From CAZYFH01 sp965249175 (GTDB lineage: Bacteria; Acidobacteriota; Vicinamibacteria; Vicinamibacterales; UBA8438): a stretch of DNA of 64,000 nt. Location: NCBI GenBank assembly GCA_965249175.1, contig OZ252227.1, positions 5,146,001-5,210,000 on the forward strand, read 5' to 3'. Within the stretch, counting starts at the first letter, position 1. Each line of letters opens with the position of its first letter. Under the pieces are notes generated by a model, which was not told the origin of the DNA, searched no databases, and saw nothing but the letters and a program-made list of their open reading frames with translations. This document shows, piece by piece, positions 34,039 to 42,423 of this stretch. The position numbers were made by a program, and so were the translations under genes.

Positions 34039-35487
34039 CTTGGGTTCAAGGGGTCGTCGCAACACCGCGTTGTGTGATTGAGCATAGGTGATCGCCAAGC
34101 GCCTCCGCAGGTGTCTTCCAGCCGAGGGTCTTGCGGGGGCGACTGTTGAGAGCAGCGGCAACAGCGTCAAGGTCATCACGGGAGTGCCTGGACAGGTCGG
34201 TGCCCTTGGGGAAGTACTGACGCAGCAGCCCGTTGGTGTTCTCGTTCGTGCCGCGTTGCCAGGGGCTGTGGGGGTCGCAGAAGTAGATTGGCAGCCGGGT
34301 ATCGCGTCGGAGTTGCACGTGTTGAGCCATCTCGGTGCCTTGGTCCCATGTCAGTGAACGGCGAAGCTGCGTGGGCAACGAGATGATCGATGACGCGATG
34401 GCGTCTCGGACGGCCTCGGCACCATGCCCGGCCAGTGCGGGACCGTTCTTGATCCGAGGCTGCCCATAGTCATCCATGCGGGGCAGATGCAGCAGCATCG
34501 TGAATCGCGTGGTGCGTTCCACGAGGGTCCCAATCGCAGAGCTACCCAGTCCGACAATCAGGTCACCTTCCCAGTGTCCTGGCACCGCCCGATCTTCTGC
34601 TTCGGCAGGGCGCTTGCTGATCAGGATGTCGGATTCGACAAATGCCTTGCCGCGTCCTCGTGTACGTGCCCTTGGAACCCGCAGCGCCCGCCCGGTCCGC
34701 AGGCACGCCACCAGTTCGCGTCGCAGCGCACCTCGTCCTTGCACGTAGAGCGCCTGGTAGATGGCCTCGTGGGAGATCCGCATCGATTCATCATCGGGGA
34801 AGTCGACCTTGAGTCTGTTGGCAATTTGCTCAGGACTCCATGAAGCCGCCCAGCGTCGGTCTTGGCGGCGACCGTGTCGGCGACCGTGCCAGGGCACATG
34901 GGGACCAGGCACGGGCGTCCCGTCCTCAGCCATGATCGTGCCTGCGAGGCGGTCCTGCACGTAGTGCCTCAGCTGGTCGTTCGCGGCCAGCTTGGCCATC
35001 TTCGGGCGCTGGGCACGTCGGTCGCTGTGCCACTGCGCCGTCGATGCCCGATACCCCAGACCGCCGCTTCGAGTCGCAGCGTTGCGACGCAGCTCTCGCG
35101 AGACCGTCGACGGGGCCCTACGGAGCCGACGGGCAATGTCGCGCACCCCGGCACCCCGCGCTCTCAGGATCGCGATCTCTTCCCGCTCGGCGAAGGACAA
35201 GTAGCGAGCCGATCGGGGCGCCAAGCTGATCGGCGGCATACCACCGCTCGCACGGAACCAACGACCACCCACGGGCGGCGACACACCACATGACACAGCG
35301 GCATCCTCACTTGATACCCCCCGGGCGATCGCCTTCCAGAACCGTTGCCGCTCCTCACGCCCCGCCACCGGCGGCCGACCAGGCGAAGGCATCGCAGGGC
35401 GACCCGCGCGGTCGGACCGTCGCCGTTTCCGTTTCTGCATCGCAGCACCTCATCATCAAGGTGTTGCGACGACCGGTTGAATTCACC
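34039..35487 (-). mobile_element. IS30-family element nested in IS3
   Basis: A 1,449-bp element flanked by CAG at 34036-34038 and 35488-35490, a 3-bp target duplication of the length expected for IS30. Its ends form a 28-bp imperfect inverted repeat whose inner part GGTCGTCGCAACACC is exact at both ends. It lies antisense to the disrupted orfB. Confidence 0.9.
34046..35440 (-). CDS. tnp: IS30-family transposase
   Basis: The 464-residue protein has an N-terminal HTH (YLSFAEREEIAILRARG) and the IS30 block RRAPSTVSRELRRNA. Its DDE domain shows HWEGDLIVG (Asp), TLTWDQGTEMA-like SLTWDQGTEMA (Asp) and SPWQRGTNENTNGLLRQYFP (Glu). All catalytic residues are present. It is longer than the usual 320-380 residues because of an N-terminal extension of about 90 residues, so an internal start is also possible. 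Confidence 0.92.
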   Translation of the reverse strand: MQKRKRRRSDRAGRPAMPSPGRPPVAGREERQRFWKAIARGVSSEDAAVSCGVSPPVGGRWFRASGGMPPISLAPRSARYLSFAEREEIAILRARGAGVRDIARRLRRAPSTVSRELRRNAATRSGGLGYRASTAQWHSDRRAQRPKMAKLAANDQLRHYVQDRLAGTIMAEDGTPVPGPHVPWHGRRHGRRQDRRWAASWSPEQIANRLKVDFPDDESMRISHEAIYQALYVQGRGALRRELVACLRTGRALRVPRARTRGRGKAFVESDILISKRPAEAEDRAVPGHWEGDLIVGLGSSAIGTLVERTTRFTMLLHLPRMDDYGQPRIKNGPALAGHGAEAVRDAIASSIISLPTQLRRSLTWDQGTEMAQHVQLRRDTRLPIYFCDPHSPWQRGTNENTNGLLRQYFPKGTDLSRHSRDDLDAVAAALNSRPRKTLGWKTPAEALGDHLCSITQRGVATTP

Positions 35488-35938
35488 CAGTACACGGCGC
35501 TCGCCTTCGGGGCGCGGTGCCGGCAGGCGGGCGTCCGCCCGTCGATGGGGTCGGTCGGCGACTGCTACGACAACGCGCTGTGCGAGAGCTTCTTCGCCAC
35601 GCTCGAGTGCGAGCTCCTCGACCGCTGCACGTTCCCGACGCCGCGCGACGCTCGCGCGGCGGTGTTTGACTTCATCGAAGGGTGGTACAACACCCACCGA
35701 CGGCATTCCTCGCTCGGCTACGAGTCACCTCTACGCTTCGAGCAGCAGCGTCGGGATCTCACCGACCGCGGGGCCCCTATGGAAGCTGCCGGGCCTGTGG
35801 ACGCGACACGCGCGTCCACGAGTCCCTTGGGAAACGTGCTCCGCACGTTTCCCACAGCTCCCACAGGGGATCGTCGAGGAATACACAACACGATGTGACC
35901 GAAAGCGCTAACCCGTCCACGAGATCGGGGCAGGCCCA

Positions 35939-36173
35939 CAGTCCGGGCGGTCCGGTTAGCTGCTGCCCGCGGTCTCGGGGAGTGTCGCGCGGTGAAGGAG
36001 GGCGTGGACGCGGGCCAGAGGACCGTCGTCGCGGCCTGAATGAGGTGTTCACCGCCCCATGAGGTGCTCGGTGTTGCCCGTACAAAGCGCACGTGCGCAT
36101 TGTGAGCGGGTCTGTCGCACCGGACGGTCTCAGGTAATATGTATTTAAGTATATTCTTATAGTCTTATATCAC
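35939..36173. other. Intergenic region before the ParA-like gene
   Basis: No gene is supported. The last 45 bases before the ParA-like ATG are strikingly AT-rich (TTAAGTATATTCTTATAG), in contrast to the GC-rich surroundings. They are the likely promoter and mark DNA of different origin. Confidence 0.5.
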
Positions 36174-36734
36174 ATGCCGCACGTCTATGCCATCGCCAAC
36201 ACCAAAGGAGGGGTAGGGAAGTCGACCCTGGCCGTCAACCTGGCCGTTATGGCCGCAGCCAAAGGCCACAAGGTTCTCTTGGTTGATGCCGACCCCCAAG
36301 CCAGTAGCTTGCAGTTTTTGAACGCCAGGGACGACACACGGCCCAAATTCGCAGGCATCCAGCTCTCTCAACCGACTCTCCACAAGCAATTGCCAGAGCT
36401 GTCCGCGCCCTACGACTACGTCTTCATCGATGTCGGAGGGCGAGACGCGCCGGTTTTCAGGAGCGCCCTCGTGGCCGCTAACACCATCCTCGTCCCCATG
36501 GTGCCATCGGCCTTCGACACCTGGGCTGCTGATGATGTCTTTGATGTGCTCGACGAGCTCTCCGCCAGCGGCGACGTCGACGCTCGAGTCGTCTTAAACC
36601 AAGCAACCCCCACCGTCATCGCCAAGGAGGCTCTGCAGAGCCTCCAAACACATCTCGACGCCAGAAAGGTCTCCCTGATGGCCGCGATCATCCAGAGCCG
36701 CACGGCCTGGCCGCGAGCCGTTGGAGAGATATAA
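36174..36734 (+). CDS. ParA/MinD-family ATPase, possibly C-terminally shortened
   Basis: The 186-residue protein has the deviant Walker A KGGVGKST at residues 11-18, a Walker A' VLLVDADPQAS and a Walker B-like YVFIDVGGRD. It ends SRTAWPRAVGEI. ParA-like proteins of this short class are usually around 200-220 residues with a further helix after the WPxAV segment. The stop 30 bp before the IS256 edge therefore suggests slight truncation. Such ATPases partition plasmids or integrative elements. No parB or parS is seen nearby, so the gene may be a relic of a plasmid-derived segment. Confidence 0.8.
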   Translation: MPHVYAIANTKGGVGKSTLAVNLAVMAAAKGHKVLLVDADPQASSLQFLNARDDTRPKFAGIQLSQPTLHKQLPELSAPYDYVFIDVGGRDAPVFRSALVAANTILVPMVPSAFDTWAADDVFDVLDELSASGDVDARVVLNQATPTVIAKEALQSLQTHLDARKVSLMAAIIQSRTAWPRAVGEI

Positions 36735-36764
36735 CCAGAAGTTGTGGATCGGCAGTCTGAAGAA

Positions 36765-38193
36765 GAGTCAAGCCCATTCTTAGTTGAAACTCTCCACGGC
36801 TCCCGATGGCTTACGCGGCCTGCTTCTTCGACGTCGTCGTGTCGATCTTCAGTTCTCGCTTCAATGCGGCCCGAAGCGTGGGAAGGTGGCGGTAGCCCCT
36901 CACCCTTCGTAAGCGCGGTTCGATGTCCAGGAGGGCGGTCGCCAGCCAGCGGTGGCGTTGGCTCGAGCTCTGCCAGTGATCTACCTTCGCGCAGCGTTCC
37001 TCGACCAGCGCATTGACCGACTCCAGACAGTTCGTCGTCTTCAGCGACCGGCCCAGCACTCCGTACACGCCCAATCGATGTCACGTCAGGGTTTCGTCCA
37101 GGCCTTCCGCCAAGCTGTCAGCCGCCGACTGGTTCCGCTCGTCCAACTCGCCGTGGAGCGTCTCGAGCGCACCGAGGGCCTCGTCGTAGTCCGGCCGGTT
37201 GTACGCTCGCTGGAGACGCTGACGCCACACCGCCTGCTCGGGCTTGGCCAGGTAGCTCACCACGTTCTCGCGCTTGTGCCACTGGCACCGTTGGACCAGG
37301 GCCCGGCCCCGGAAGGCCTTCCGGACGGCCGTGCGGAGCCCCTTGCCGCCATCGAGGATGACCAGCACACCCTGGGAGAGGTCGAGGCCCCGCTCGACCA
37401 ACGACCGCAGGAACGGTGTGAGCACCGTCGCGTTCTCCGTGTCCGTTTCGACGAAGCCCAGGAAGCGTTTCTCCCCAGACAGCGTGATGCCTAGCGCGAT
37501 GACCATCGTCGCGTCAGCGAACGTCTTGCCGTCCAGGAACACGGCCACCACGTCCTCATCGGATAGGTCCCGCTCCTGGAACGCCCGTAGCTGCGCCGCG
37601 CTGGCCTGGATGAACCCCCGGGACACCGTCGAACTCGAGAGCCCGATCGCCCCGGGAATCGCCGCCGCGGCCGCCGCGTAGTTGCGGCACGAGATCCCGT
37701 AGAGCACCCGTCGCAGCAGCGCGTCGTCCACCTCGCGGTCGTCATGCAACGCCGCATACGACCGCAGCGGAATCTCGCTCCCTGCGAGGCGACGAATCCG
37801 GGGCACGCGAATCGGCACGCGCTGCCCCGCGAGACCCACCGTCCCAGGGTTACTGCCGTGACGGCGTCCACCGACCGACGCGTCCTTCCGGACGTAGCGC
37901 TCGCTCGCCAGCGCCGTCACCTCCTGGTCGAGCAACTCCTGCACATGCATCAGGCCCAGGGGCACCAGCGAGCGGATCAGCTCCACCTTCGCGTCCAGCT
38001 CCAGATCCGCGTAGGCCTCGCGGTGAATGATGTTGACCGAGCCCAGCTTGCGAACTTTCTTGCGCTTCCTGACAGCACGTAGGACACTCATCGTGGCTCC
38101 TCTCTCTCGTGGGGTGATGTCCGTCTTTTGCAACGTCATCACACCACAGGGTCTGGAGCCGTTTCAATTTTCAACTAAGATTAGCTCACCCTC
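36765..38193 (-). mobile_element. IS256-family element, copy 1
   Basis: A 1,429-bp element of the same length as copy 2 at 44209-45637. The ends start GAG, with a shared inner CTTAGTTGAAA. The flank at its transposase-start side (38194-38201, GCGTCTCC) is the exact reverse complement of GGAGACGC at 45638-45645 beside copy 2. This identifies one split 8-bp target duplication. Confidence 0.92.
36811..38091 (-). pseudogene. IS256 transposase with nonsense mutation
   Basis: Reads as the same transposase as copy 2 except for a few substitutions and one TTA-to-TGA change (the codon near 37081) that stops translation after DETLT. The remaining part, with the third catalytic residue in SVNALVEE, is still present and open to 36811. 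Copy 1 therefore cannot supply full-length transposase, but its ends remain substrates for copy 2. Confidence 0.9.
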
Positions 38194-38283
38194 GCGTCTC
38201 CGACTCGAGCGCACGATTGGCGGCCAACGAGCTGTCCCGTGCGCTCGGCGACGACGCGTTCGATCTGTGCCTGCCGGCTCTCG
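38194..38283 (-). pseudogene. Sensor kinase fragment D: linker before HisKA
   Basis: On the minus strand this encodes IERVVAERTGQLV followed, after a one-base shift, by AANRALESET. This is the coiled linker typical between a sensor domain and the HisKA domain. It ends at the IS256 boundary in the 8-bp duplication. The continuation RKAELEAQLRHTLKM lies next to the other IS256 copy at 45638. Confidence 0.7.
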
Positions 38284-38473
38284 GCCTGGGGGTTTGCGCG
38301 CAAAAGGCAAGCTGCAGCACACACACGTGGGGGTCGACGCGACGCTGCGCGAGGAGTTGAGCTTTCTACGCCGAACCACGCACAAGAACATCTCGATCGC
38401 GCATAGCCTGCGGGTTAAGGACGTGTCGGTGCTTGGCGACCCGGACCAGATCCAGCAGGTCATCCTGAATTTG
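38284..38473 (+). pseudogene. Sensor kinase fragment B: between HisKA and N-box
   Basis: In plus orientation the fragment reads AKGKLQHTHVGVDA, then LSFLRRTTHKNISI and VLGDPDQIQQVILNL. That is the segment joining the dimerisation domain to the ATP-binding domain. It stops at the ISL3 edge in the middle of ILNLAVNACDA, whose second half begins fragment C. Its 5' end carries extra G and A bases relative to an open frame, as expected for a decaying gene. Confidence 0.75.
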
Positions 38474-39922
38474 GGCTCTTCACCGATTTGAGTACAAGGG
38501 TTGAAGGCTCAAGAAGCGCGCCAGGTCGCGAGACGATCGAATCGGATGAGCCGTGGCCCACTTCAGTTTGAGCAAGAGCAGTTGTTCATTCTGCATACCG
38601 CGTGCGCGGCGGAGGACCGCCTTGATGGTCGTGTTGATCGATTCGACCACGCCGAAGCGAACAGGGTGGAAGCAGTAGGCAGCGATGCCCTCGAGATGAC
38701 GAACGAGGAACGCGCCGAGGCGCTCCATCTCGGGGAGCCGTTGCCAGCGCAACGCGGTCACCCAGCCGATGAGGAAGTGCCCCACGCCCATCGGCGTCCG
38801 ATACGTCCACAGGCGGTCGAGCTGTTCGCGCAGGAGACAGGCTTTGAACAGCCGGCGATTCGCGGCAAACAACGTCTGCAGTTCCCGGCGCTTCGAGCCG
38901 CGGACCGTCTTCCAGCGCCGGAGCAGCAACCAGCGTTTCCCGCGCCCATGGGCACGCATCACGGCCCCGGCGCGGAAGAACTCTTGGCGGCGGACCTCGT
39001 CGAGCGCGGCGCTCGCATGCTGGAGGACATGGAATTTGTCGAACACCACGTCGGCCTGCGGCAGCACCTGCGTGACCGCATTGAGATAGGGCCGGTGCAT
39101 GTCGGTACACACCGCGTGAATCGCGCCCCGCTGATGCGGGTCGAGATCCTCCGTGAGCAAGGTCGTGGCGGTAGTCGTTGTGCGATCCTGACGCAAGCCC
39201 ATGACCTCGCCGCGCACCACATCCGACAGGACAGTCCAGAAGCGCTGGCCCTTCCCGCGCTGCACCTCATCGAGGCCGATGTGCCGCGGTCGCCGTTTCC
39301 GGCGGGTGCGATCCCACTCGGTCAAGAAGGCCGTCTCGGCGCGCCGGGCTTTGCCCCAGCTGACGCGGTGCCGCACGGCGGCGTGGCTGGTCGGCATCGA
39401 CTGGCAATCCAGGCCGATCTGCTGGCGCAAGCGGCGCGTGACCCGGGCCTTCGGGGTGGCAAATTCGATCCGCTCCGTGCGCACCCCGCAGTGGCGACAG
39501 ATCACGCGTCGTTGCCGGTAGACCAACGTGACCGGATGCCGTGCCCAGGGCAGATCGTCCCACGTCCGCTCGCGCGCGGCGCGCACGCGGCCGGTGCGGC
39601 GTCCACAGCCGTTGCACACATAGCGCCGTATCCCGCGCCGCTCCAACTGCAACCGCAGGCGACTCTCCACCCCGTCGTCCTCCCGTTCGACGCGCACCAC
39701 TCGGAAGCCCGACAAGCCCAAGATCCAGGTACAATCCCGTTGCGATCCCACGTGTCCTCCCTTCTTGGTTGCACATCAAGAGAGAACAACACCGGGTGGT
39801 CCGGTGCAAGTGGGATCGCGTTCTTTCGTCCAGGCCGTCGAGCAGGCCGCCCACCTCAATTGCGGCCCGCGCAGGCGGCCGGGTATCACCTCAGATCGCT
39901 GTACTCAAATCGACGAAGAGCC
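38474..39922 (-). mobile_element. ISL3-family insertion sequence, copy 2
   Basis: A 1,449-bp element, the same length as copy 1 and in inverted orientation, with the same GGCTCTTC ends. Its left flank TGAATTTG (38466-38473) matches copy 1's outer flank inverted, with one mismatch. Its right flank ACTTGAAG does not match the inner flank of copy 1. Confidence 0.93.
38480..39751 (-). CDS. tnp: ISL3-family transposase (copy 2)
   Basis: Identical in all 423 residues to the transposase at 28750-30021, with the same zinc-binding N-terminus and DDE residues. The two identical copies in opposite orientation provide long homology for recombination that can invert the 8.4 kb between them. Confidence 0.93.
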   Translation of the reverse strand: MGSQRDCTWILGLSGFRVVRVEREDDGVESRLRLQLERRGIRRYVCNGCGRRTGRVRAARERTWDDLPWARHPVTLVYRQRRVICRHCGVRTERIEFATPKARVTRRLRQQIGLDCQSMPTSHAAVRHRVSWGKARRAETAFLTEWDRTRRKRRPRHIGLDEVQRGKGQRFWTVLSDVVRGEVMGLRQDRTTTTATTLLTEDLDPHQRGAIHAVCTDMHRPYLNAVTQVLPQADVVFDKFHVLQHASAALDEVRRQEFFRAGAVMRAHGRGKRWLLLRRWKTVRGSKRRELQTLFAANRRLFKACLLREQLDRLWTYRTPMGVGHFLIGWVTALRWQRLPEMERLGAFLVRHLEGIAAYCFHPVRFGVVESINTTIKAVLRRARGMQNEQLLLLKLKWATAHPIRSSRDLARFLSLQPLYSNR

Positions 39923-39980
39923 ACTTGAAGTGTTCCCCGTTTGTGGTACATTCTTCGCGAACAAGACAGGGAGATCCCAA

Positions 39981-40238
39981 ATGGCCAAGACTGAAATGAT
40001 CCGGGCGCGTGTTGAACCGGAGTTGAAGTGCCAAGCCGAAGAGGTTTTCGCGGGGCTCGGGCTATCGCCCACCGAGGCGATCACGCTGTTTTATCGACAG
40101 GTCACCCTGCATCACGGGTTACCGTTCGCGGTAAAGGTGCCCAATGCCGAGACCCTCGCCGCGCTACGGCAGGCTCGCGCAGGAAAGGGACTCACCGAAT
40201 ACGCCGACCTGGAGGATCTCAAAGCTCGGCACGGTTGA
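39981..40238 (+). CDS. RelB/DinJ-family antitoxin
   Basis: The 85-residue protein has the ribbon-helix-helix start KTEMIRARVEPELKCQAEEVF and the family block GLSPTEAITLFYRQVTLHHGLPFAV, followed by a flexible toxin-binding tail with PNAETLAAL. ATG 39981 has an upstream GGGAGA. It lies 3 bp before the toxin gene. The antitoxin neutralises YafQ and represses its own operon in known systems. It starts only 58 bp from the ISL3 edge. Confidence 0.9.
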   Translation: MAKTEMIRARVEPELKCQAEEVFAGLGLSPTEAITLFYRQVTLHHGLPFAVKVPNAETLAALRQARAGKGLTEYADLEDLKARHG

Positions 40239-40241
40239 TCG

Positions 40242-40508
40242 ATGCGCCTACTCACCACGAGGCAATTCGAGAAGGATCTCAAGCGTGGCAGGAAGCGCGG
40301 CAAGAATCTCGACACGCTCTGGAGTGTCGTGGAGCGGCTCCTGTCGAAACAGCCTCTCGATCCACGACATCGGCGGCATCGTTTAACCGGGGATTGGTCT
40401 CCTTGCTGGGAATGTCACATTGAACCGGACTGGTTGTTGGTCTGGGAGCAGGAGAACGACACCCTCATCCTGGTACGGACCGGAACCCATTCTGATTTAT
40501 TCGATTGA
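40242..40508 (+). CDS. yafQ: YafQ-family mRNA interferase toxin
   Basis: The 88-residue RelE-fold protein ends with the YafQ signature HRLTGDWSPCWECHIEPDW and LVRTGTHSDLF. These include the conserved His, Asp, His and Phe residues of the ribosome-dependent RNase. It is the partner of the RelB/DinJ protein upstream. The pair looks intact and may stabilise the IS-bounded segment against loss. Confidence 0.9.
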   Translation: MRLLTTRQFEKDLKRGRKRGKNLDTLWSVVERLLSKQPLDPRHRRHRLTGDWSPCWECHIEPDWLLVWEQENDTLILVRTGTHSDLFD

Positions 40509-40804
40509 TGAGCCGTCGCGACTCTGTGGCCGCGGAGAGTCCCGATACTGGCACAGTAATGGCCGTATTGCGTTCCGGAGAAACGCCTCTCGTGGCCTTC
40601 GTCAGCAGCTGAATATCTCCACACACACGATGGGCGCGCGAAGCCTCGGTGGACAGGATGAAAACCGGTGATTTGCGCCGGGTGATCGAGCCTGCCGCCC
40701 GACATGTCTGGCAACGGTCTGATGACATGCCGCTCACACGCACGCAGTCGCGCCGTCGCGGAACGTCCGGCGCTGCACACCGAGGAAGTGGGCCTCTCTC
40801 CGCG
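40509..40804. other. Intergenic region without recognised gene
   Basis: Open frames here are short, lack family motifs and overlap on both strands. The right edge meets the 3' end of the split outer-membrane protein gene. Nothing else is recognised. Confidence 0.5.
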
Positions 40805-40953
40805 CTACCGGCCGAACCGGTGCATGATCGCCATACGTACGATGCCGAGCTGGTGCTCGATGGTGTACGGACACGGTCTGCGAGGCATCCCTGGCCCGCA
40901 ACGGCCATCGCCGGAACGATTCACTTCATGGGTGCTCCGCCCGAAGTCTAGCA

Positions 40954-42419
40954 GCCCGTGGTGAAAGTCCCTATTAGGGATCGACACGATCGATCCCGCG
41001 TACTACACTGTCGCGCATGGCGATGGGCAAACGACGACGCCGGGCGCGGCAAGCATCGATGTGGGTTCCCACCAGCGACCTGCCTCGCAGTGCGGCGCAT
41101 CCGTTCTATCAGCGATTGAATCGGATCCTCGATGACACGGGCTTCGACGCGTTCGTCGAGGCGCAATGCGCGCCGTTCTACGCGGACGGCGTCGGTCGTC
41201 CGAGTCTGGCGCCGGGGCGGTACTTCCGGCTGCTGATGCTCGGCTACTTCGAAGGGCTGGACTCGGAGCGGGCGATCGCGTGGCGGGCGGCCGATTCGCT
41301 GAGCATCCGGCAGTTTCTGGACCTCGAGCTGCACGAGGCGCCGCCGGATCACTCGACGCTGTCGCGCACCCGGCGCCTGATCGACGTCGAGACCCATCAA
41401 GCGGTGTTCACGTGGGTGCTGCAGCAACTGGCCGACGCCCAGCTCGTGACCGGGCGGACCCTCGGCATCGATGCCACGACGTTGGAAGCGAACGCCGCAT
41501 TGCGGAGTATCGTGCGCCGGGACACGGGCGAAGGCTACGAGGCGTTTCTGACCGGGCTGGCCGAGGCGTCCGGCATCGTCACGCCGACCCGCGCTGAGCT
41601 GGCCCGGTTCGACCGGAAACGGAAGAAGAAAGGCTCCAACGACGACTGGACGCATCCGCAGGATCCGGACGCGAAGATCACGAAGCTGAAGGACGGGCGC
41701 ACGCACTTGGCGCACACCGCGGAGCATGCGGTGGACCTGGAGACGGGGGCCATCGTCGGCGTCACCGTGCAGGATGCCGACGACGGCGATACGACGACGA
41801 TGGTCGAGACCCTGATCACGGCGGCCGACCACGTCGAAGCCGTCCTGCCGGCCGGCGCCGGTATCGCCGAGGTCGTCGGGGACAAGGGGTATCACAGTAA
41901 CGAGACGATGGTGGCGTTCGCCGCGCTCGGCGTGCGCAGTTATGTTTCGGAGCCGGACCGCGGGCGACGCAACTGGACAGGCAAGGCGGCGGCGCGCGAC
42001 GCCGTGTACGCGAACCGTCGGCGCATTCGGGGCACGCGTGGGCAACGGCTGCTGCGACGGCGGGGCGAGTTGCTCGAACGCCCCAACGCGCATCTCTACG
42101 AGACCGAGCGGCTGCGCCGGGTGCATCTGCGTGGGCATCCCAACATCCTCAAGCGCGTGCTTGTGCACGTCTGCGGGTTCAATCTTGGGCTCCTCATGCG
42201 GCAGCTGACGGGCGTCGGCACGCCGCGGAGCCTCCAAGGCCGCGCGGTCGCCGTCTTCGAGGCCTTGATCGCTGATCTTGGCCGCCTCTGGACCCTCGTA
42301 TCGCCCGCGTGGGCGCGAGATGCGCAAGATCTGCCGCACTCGTCGTTTCTCGACCTTATGACACGGTGTCACGAACACATGCCCCTCGACCTACGAAAGG
42401 GCGTTTTCACCACGGGCTG
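40954..42419 (+). mobile_element. IS1182-family insertion sequence
   Basis: A 1,466-bp element with exact 15-bp terminal inverted repeats beginning CAGCCCGTGGTGAAA. It is flanked by CTAG at 40950-40953 and 42420-42423, a palindromic 4-bp target duplication. It sits inside an outer-membrane protein gene and contains one intact transposase gene. Confidence 0.92.
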
Positions 42420-42423
42420 CTAG
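41017..42423 (+). CDS. tnp: IS1182-family transposase
   Basis: The 468-residue protein has the family N-terminal block HPFYQRLNRILDDTGFD, GRYFRLLMLGYFEGLDSERAI and SLSIRQFLDL. Its DDE core shows TLGIDATTLEANAA, VVGDKGYHSNETM and a late RRVHLRGHPNILKRVLVH. The last codons read through the right inverted repeat, and the TAG stop is formed by the flanking CTAG target duplication, so the gene has no stop of its own. It is otherwise intact. Confidence 0.9.
   Translation: MAMGKRRRRARQASMWVPTSDLPRSAAHPFYQRLNRILDDTGFDAFVEAQCAPFYADGVGRPSLAPGRYFRLLMLGYFEGLDSERAIAWRAADSLSIRQFLDLELHEAPPDHSTLSRTRRLIDVETHQAVFTWVLQQLADAQLVTGRTLGIDATTLEANAALRSIVRRDTGEGYEAFLTGLAEASGIVTPTRAELARFDRKRKKKGSNDDWTHPQDPDAKITKLKDGRTHLAHTAEHAVDLETGAIVGVTVQDADDGDTTTMVETLITAADHVEAVLPAGAGIAEVVGDKGYHSNETMVAFAALGVRSYVSEPDRGRRNWTGKAAARDAVYANRRRIRGTRGQRLLRRRGELLERPNAHLYETERLRRVHLRGHPNILKRVLVHVCGFNLGLLMRQLTGVGTPRSLQGRAVAVFEALIADLGRLWTLVSPAWARDAQDLPHSSFLDLMTRCHEHMPLDLRKGVFTTGC

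Larger units (their letters stand above)
33466..35898 (+). pseudogene. IS3 transposase OrfB, disrupted by IS30 insertion
   Basis: The first part (33466-34038) encodes GTYGAPRIHAEL, the catalytic Asp in DITYIPT and a second Asp in HHSDQGCQ. The IS30 element then follows. At 35491 the same frame resumes with YTALAF, MGSVGDCYDNALCESFFATLE (catalytic Glu) and a C-terminus. Removing 34039-35490, which includes one copy of the CAG duplication, rejoins CQ to YTALAF without a frame change. The DDE catalytic core is therefore broken only by this insertion. Confidence 0.9.
33097..35938 (+). mobile_element. IS3-family element, interrupted by IS30
   Basis: The ends TGGAGTTGCCCCGG and, inverted at the right, TGGGCCTGCCCCGA share a GCCCCG-CGTGGAC core. 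Between them lie orfA and an orfB split by an IS30 insertion. Without the IS30 the element would be about 1.39 kb, normal for the family. No clear target duplication is seen, partly because the left side touches another IS3 end. Confidence 0.85.

Noticed and set aside
40649..40951. 100-codon plus-strand frame before IS1182
   Set aside because: It overlaps the antisense 3' end of the outer-membrane protein gene, which joins perfectly across the IS.
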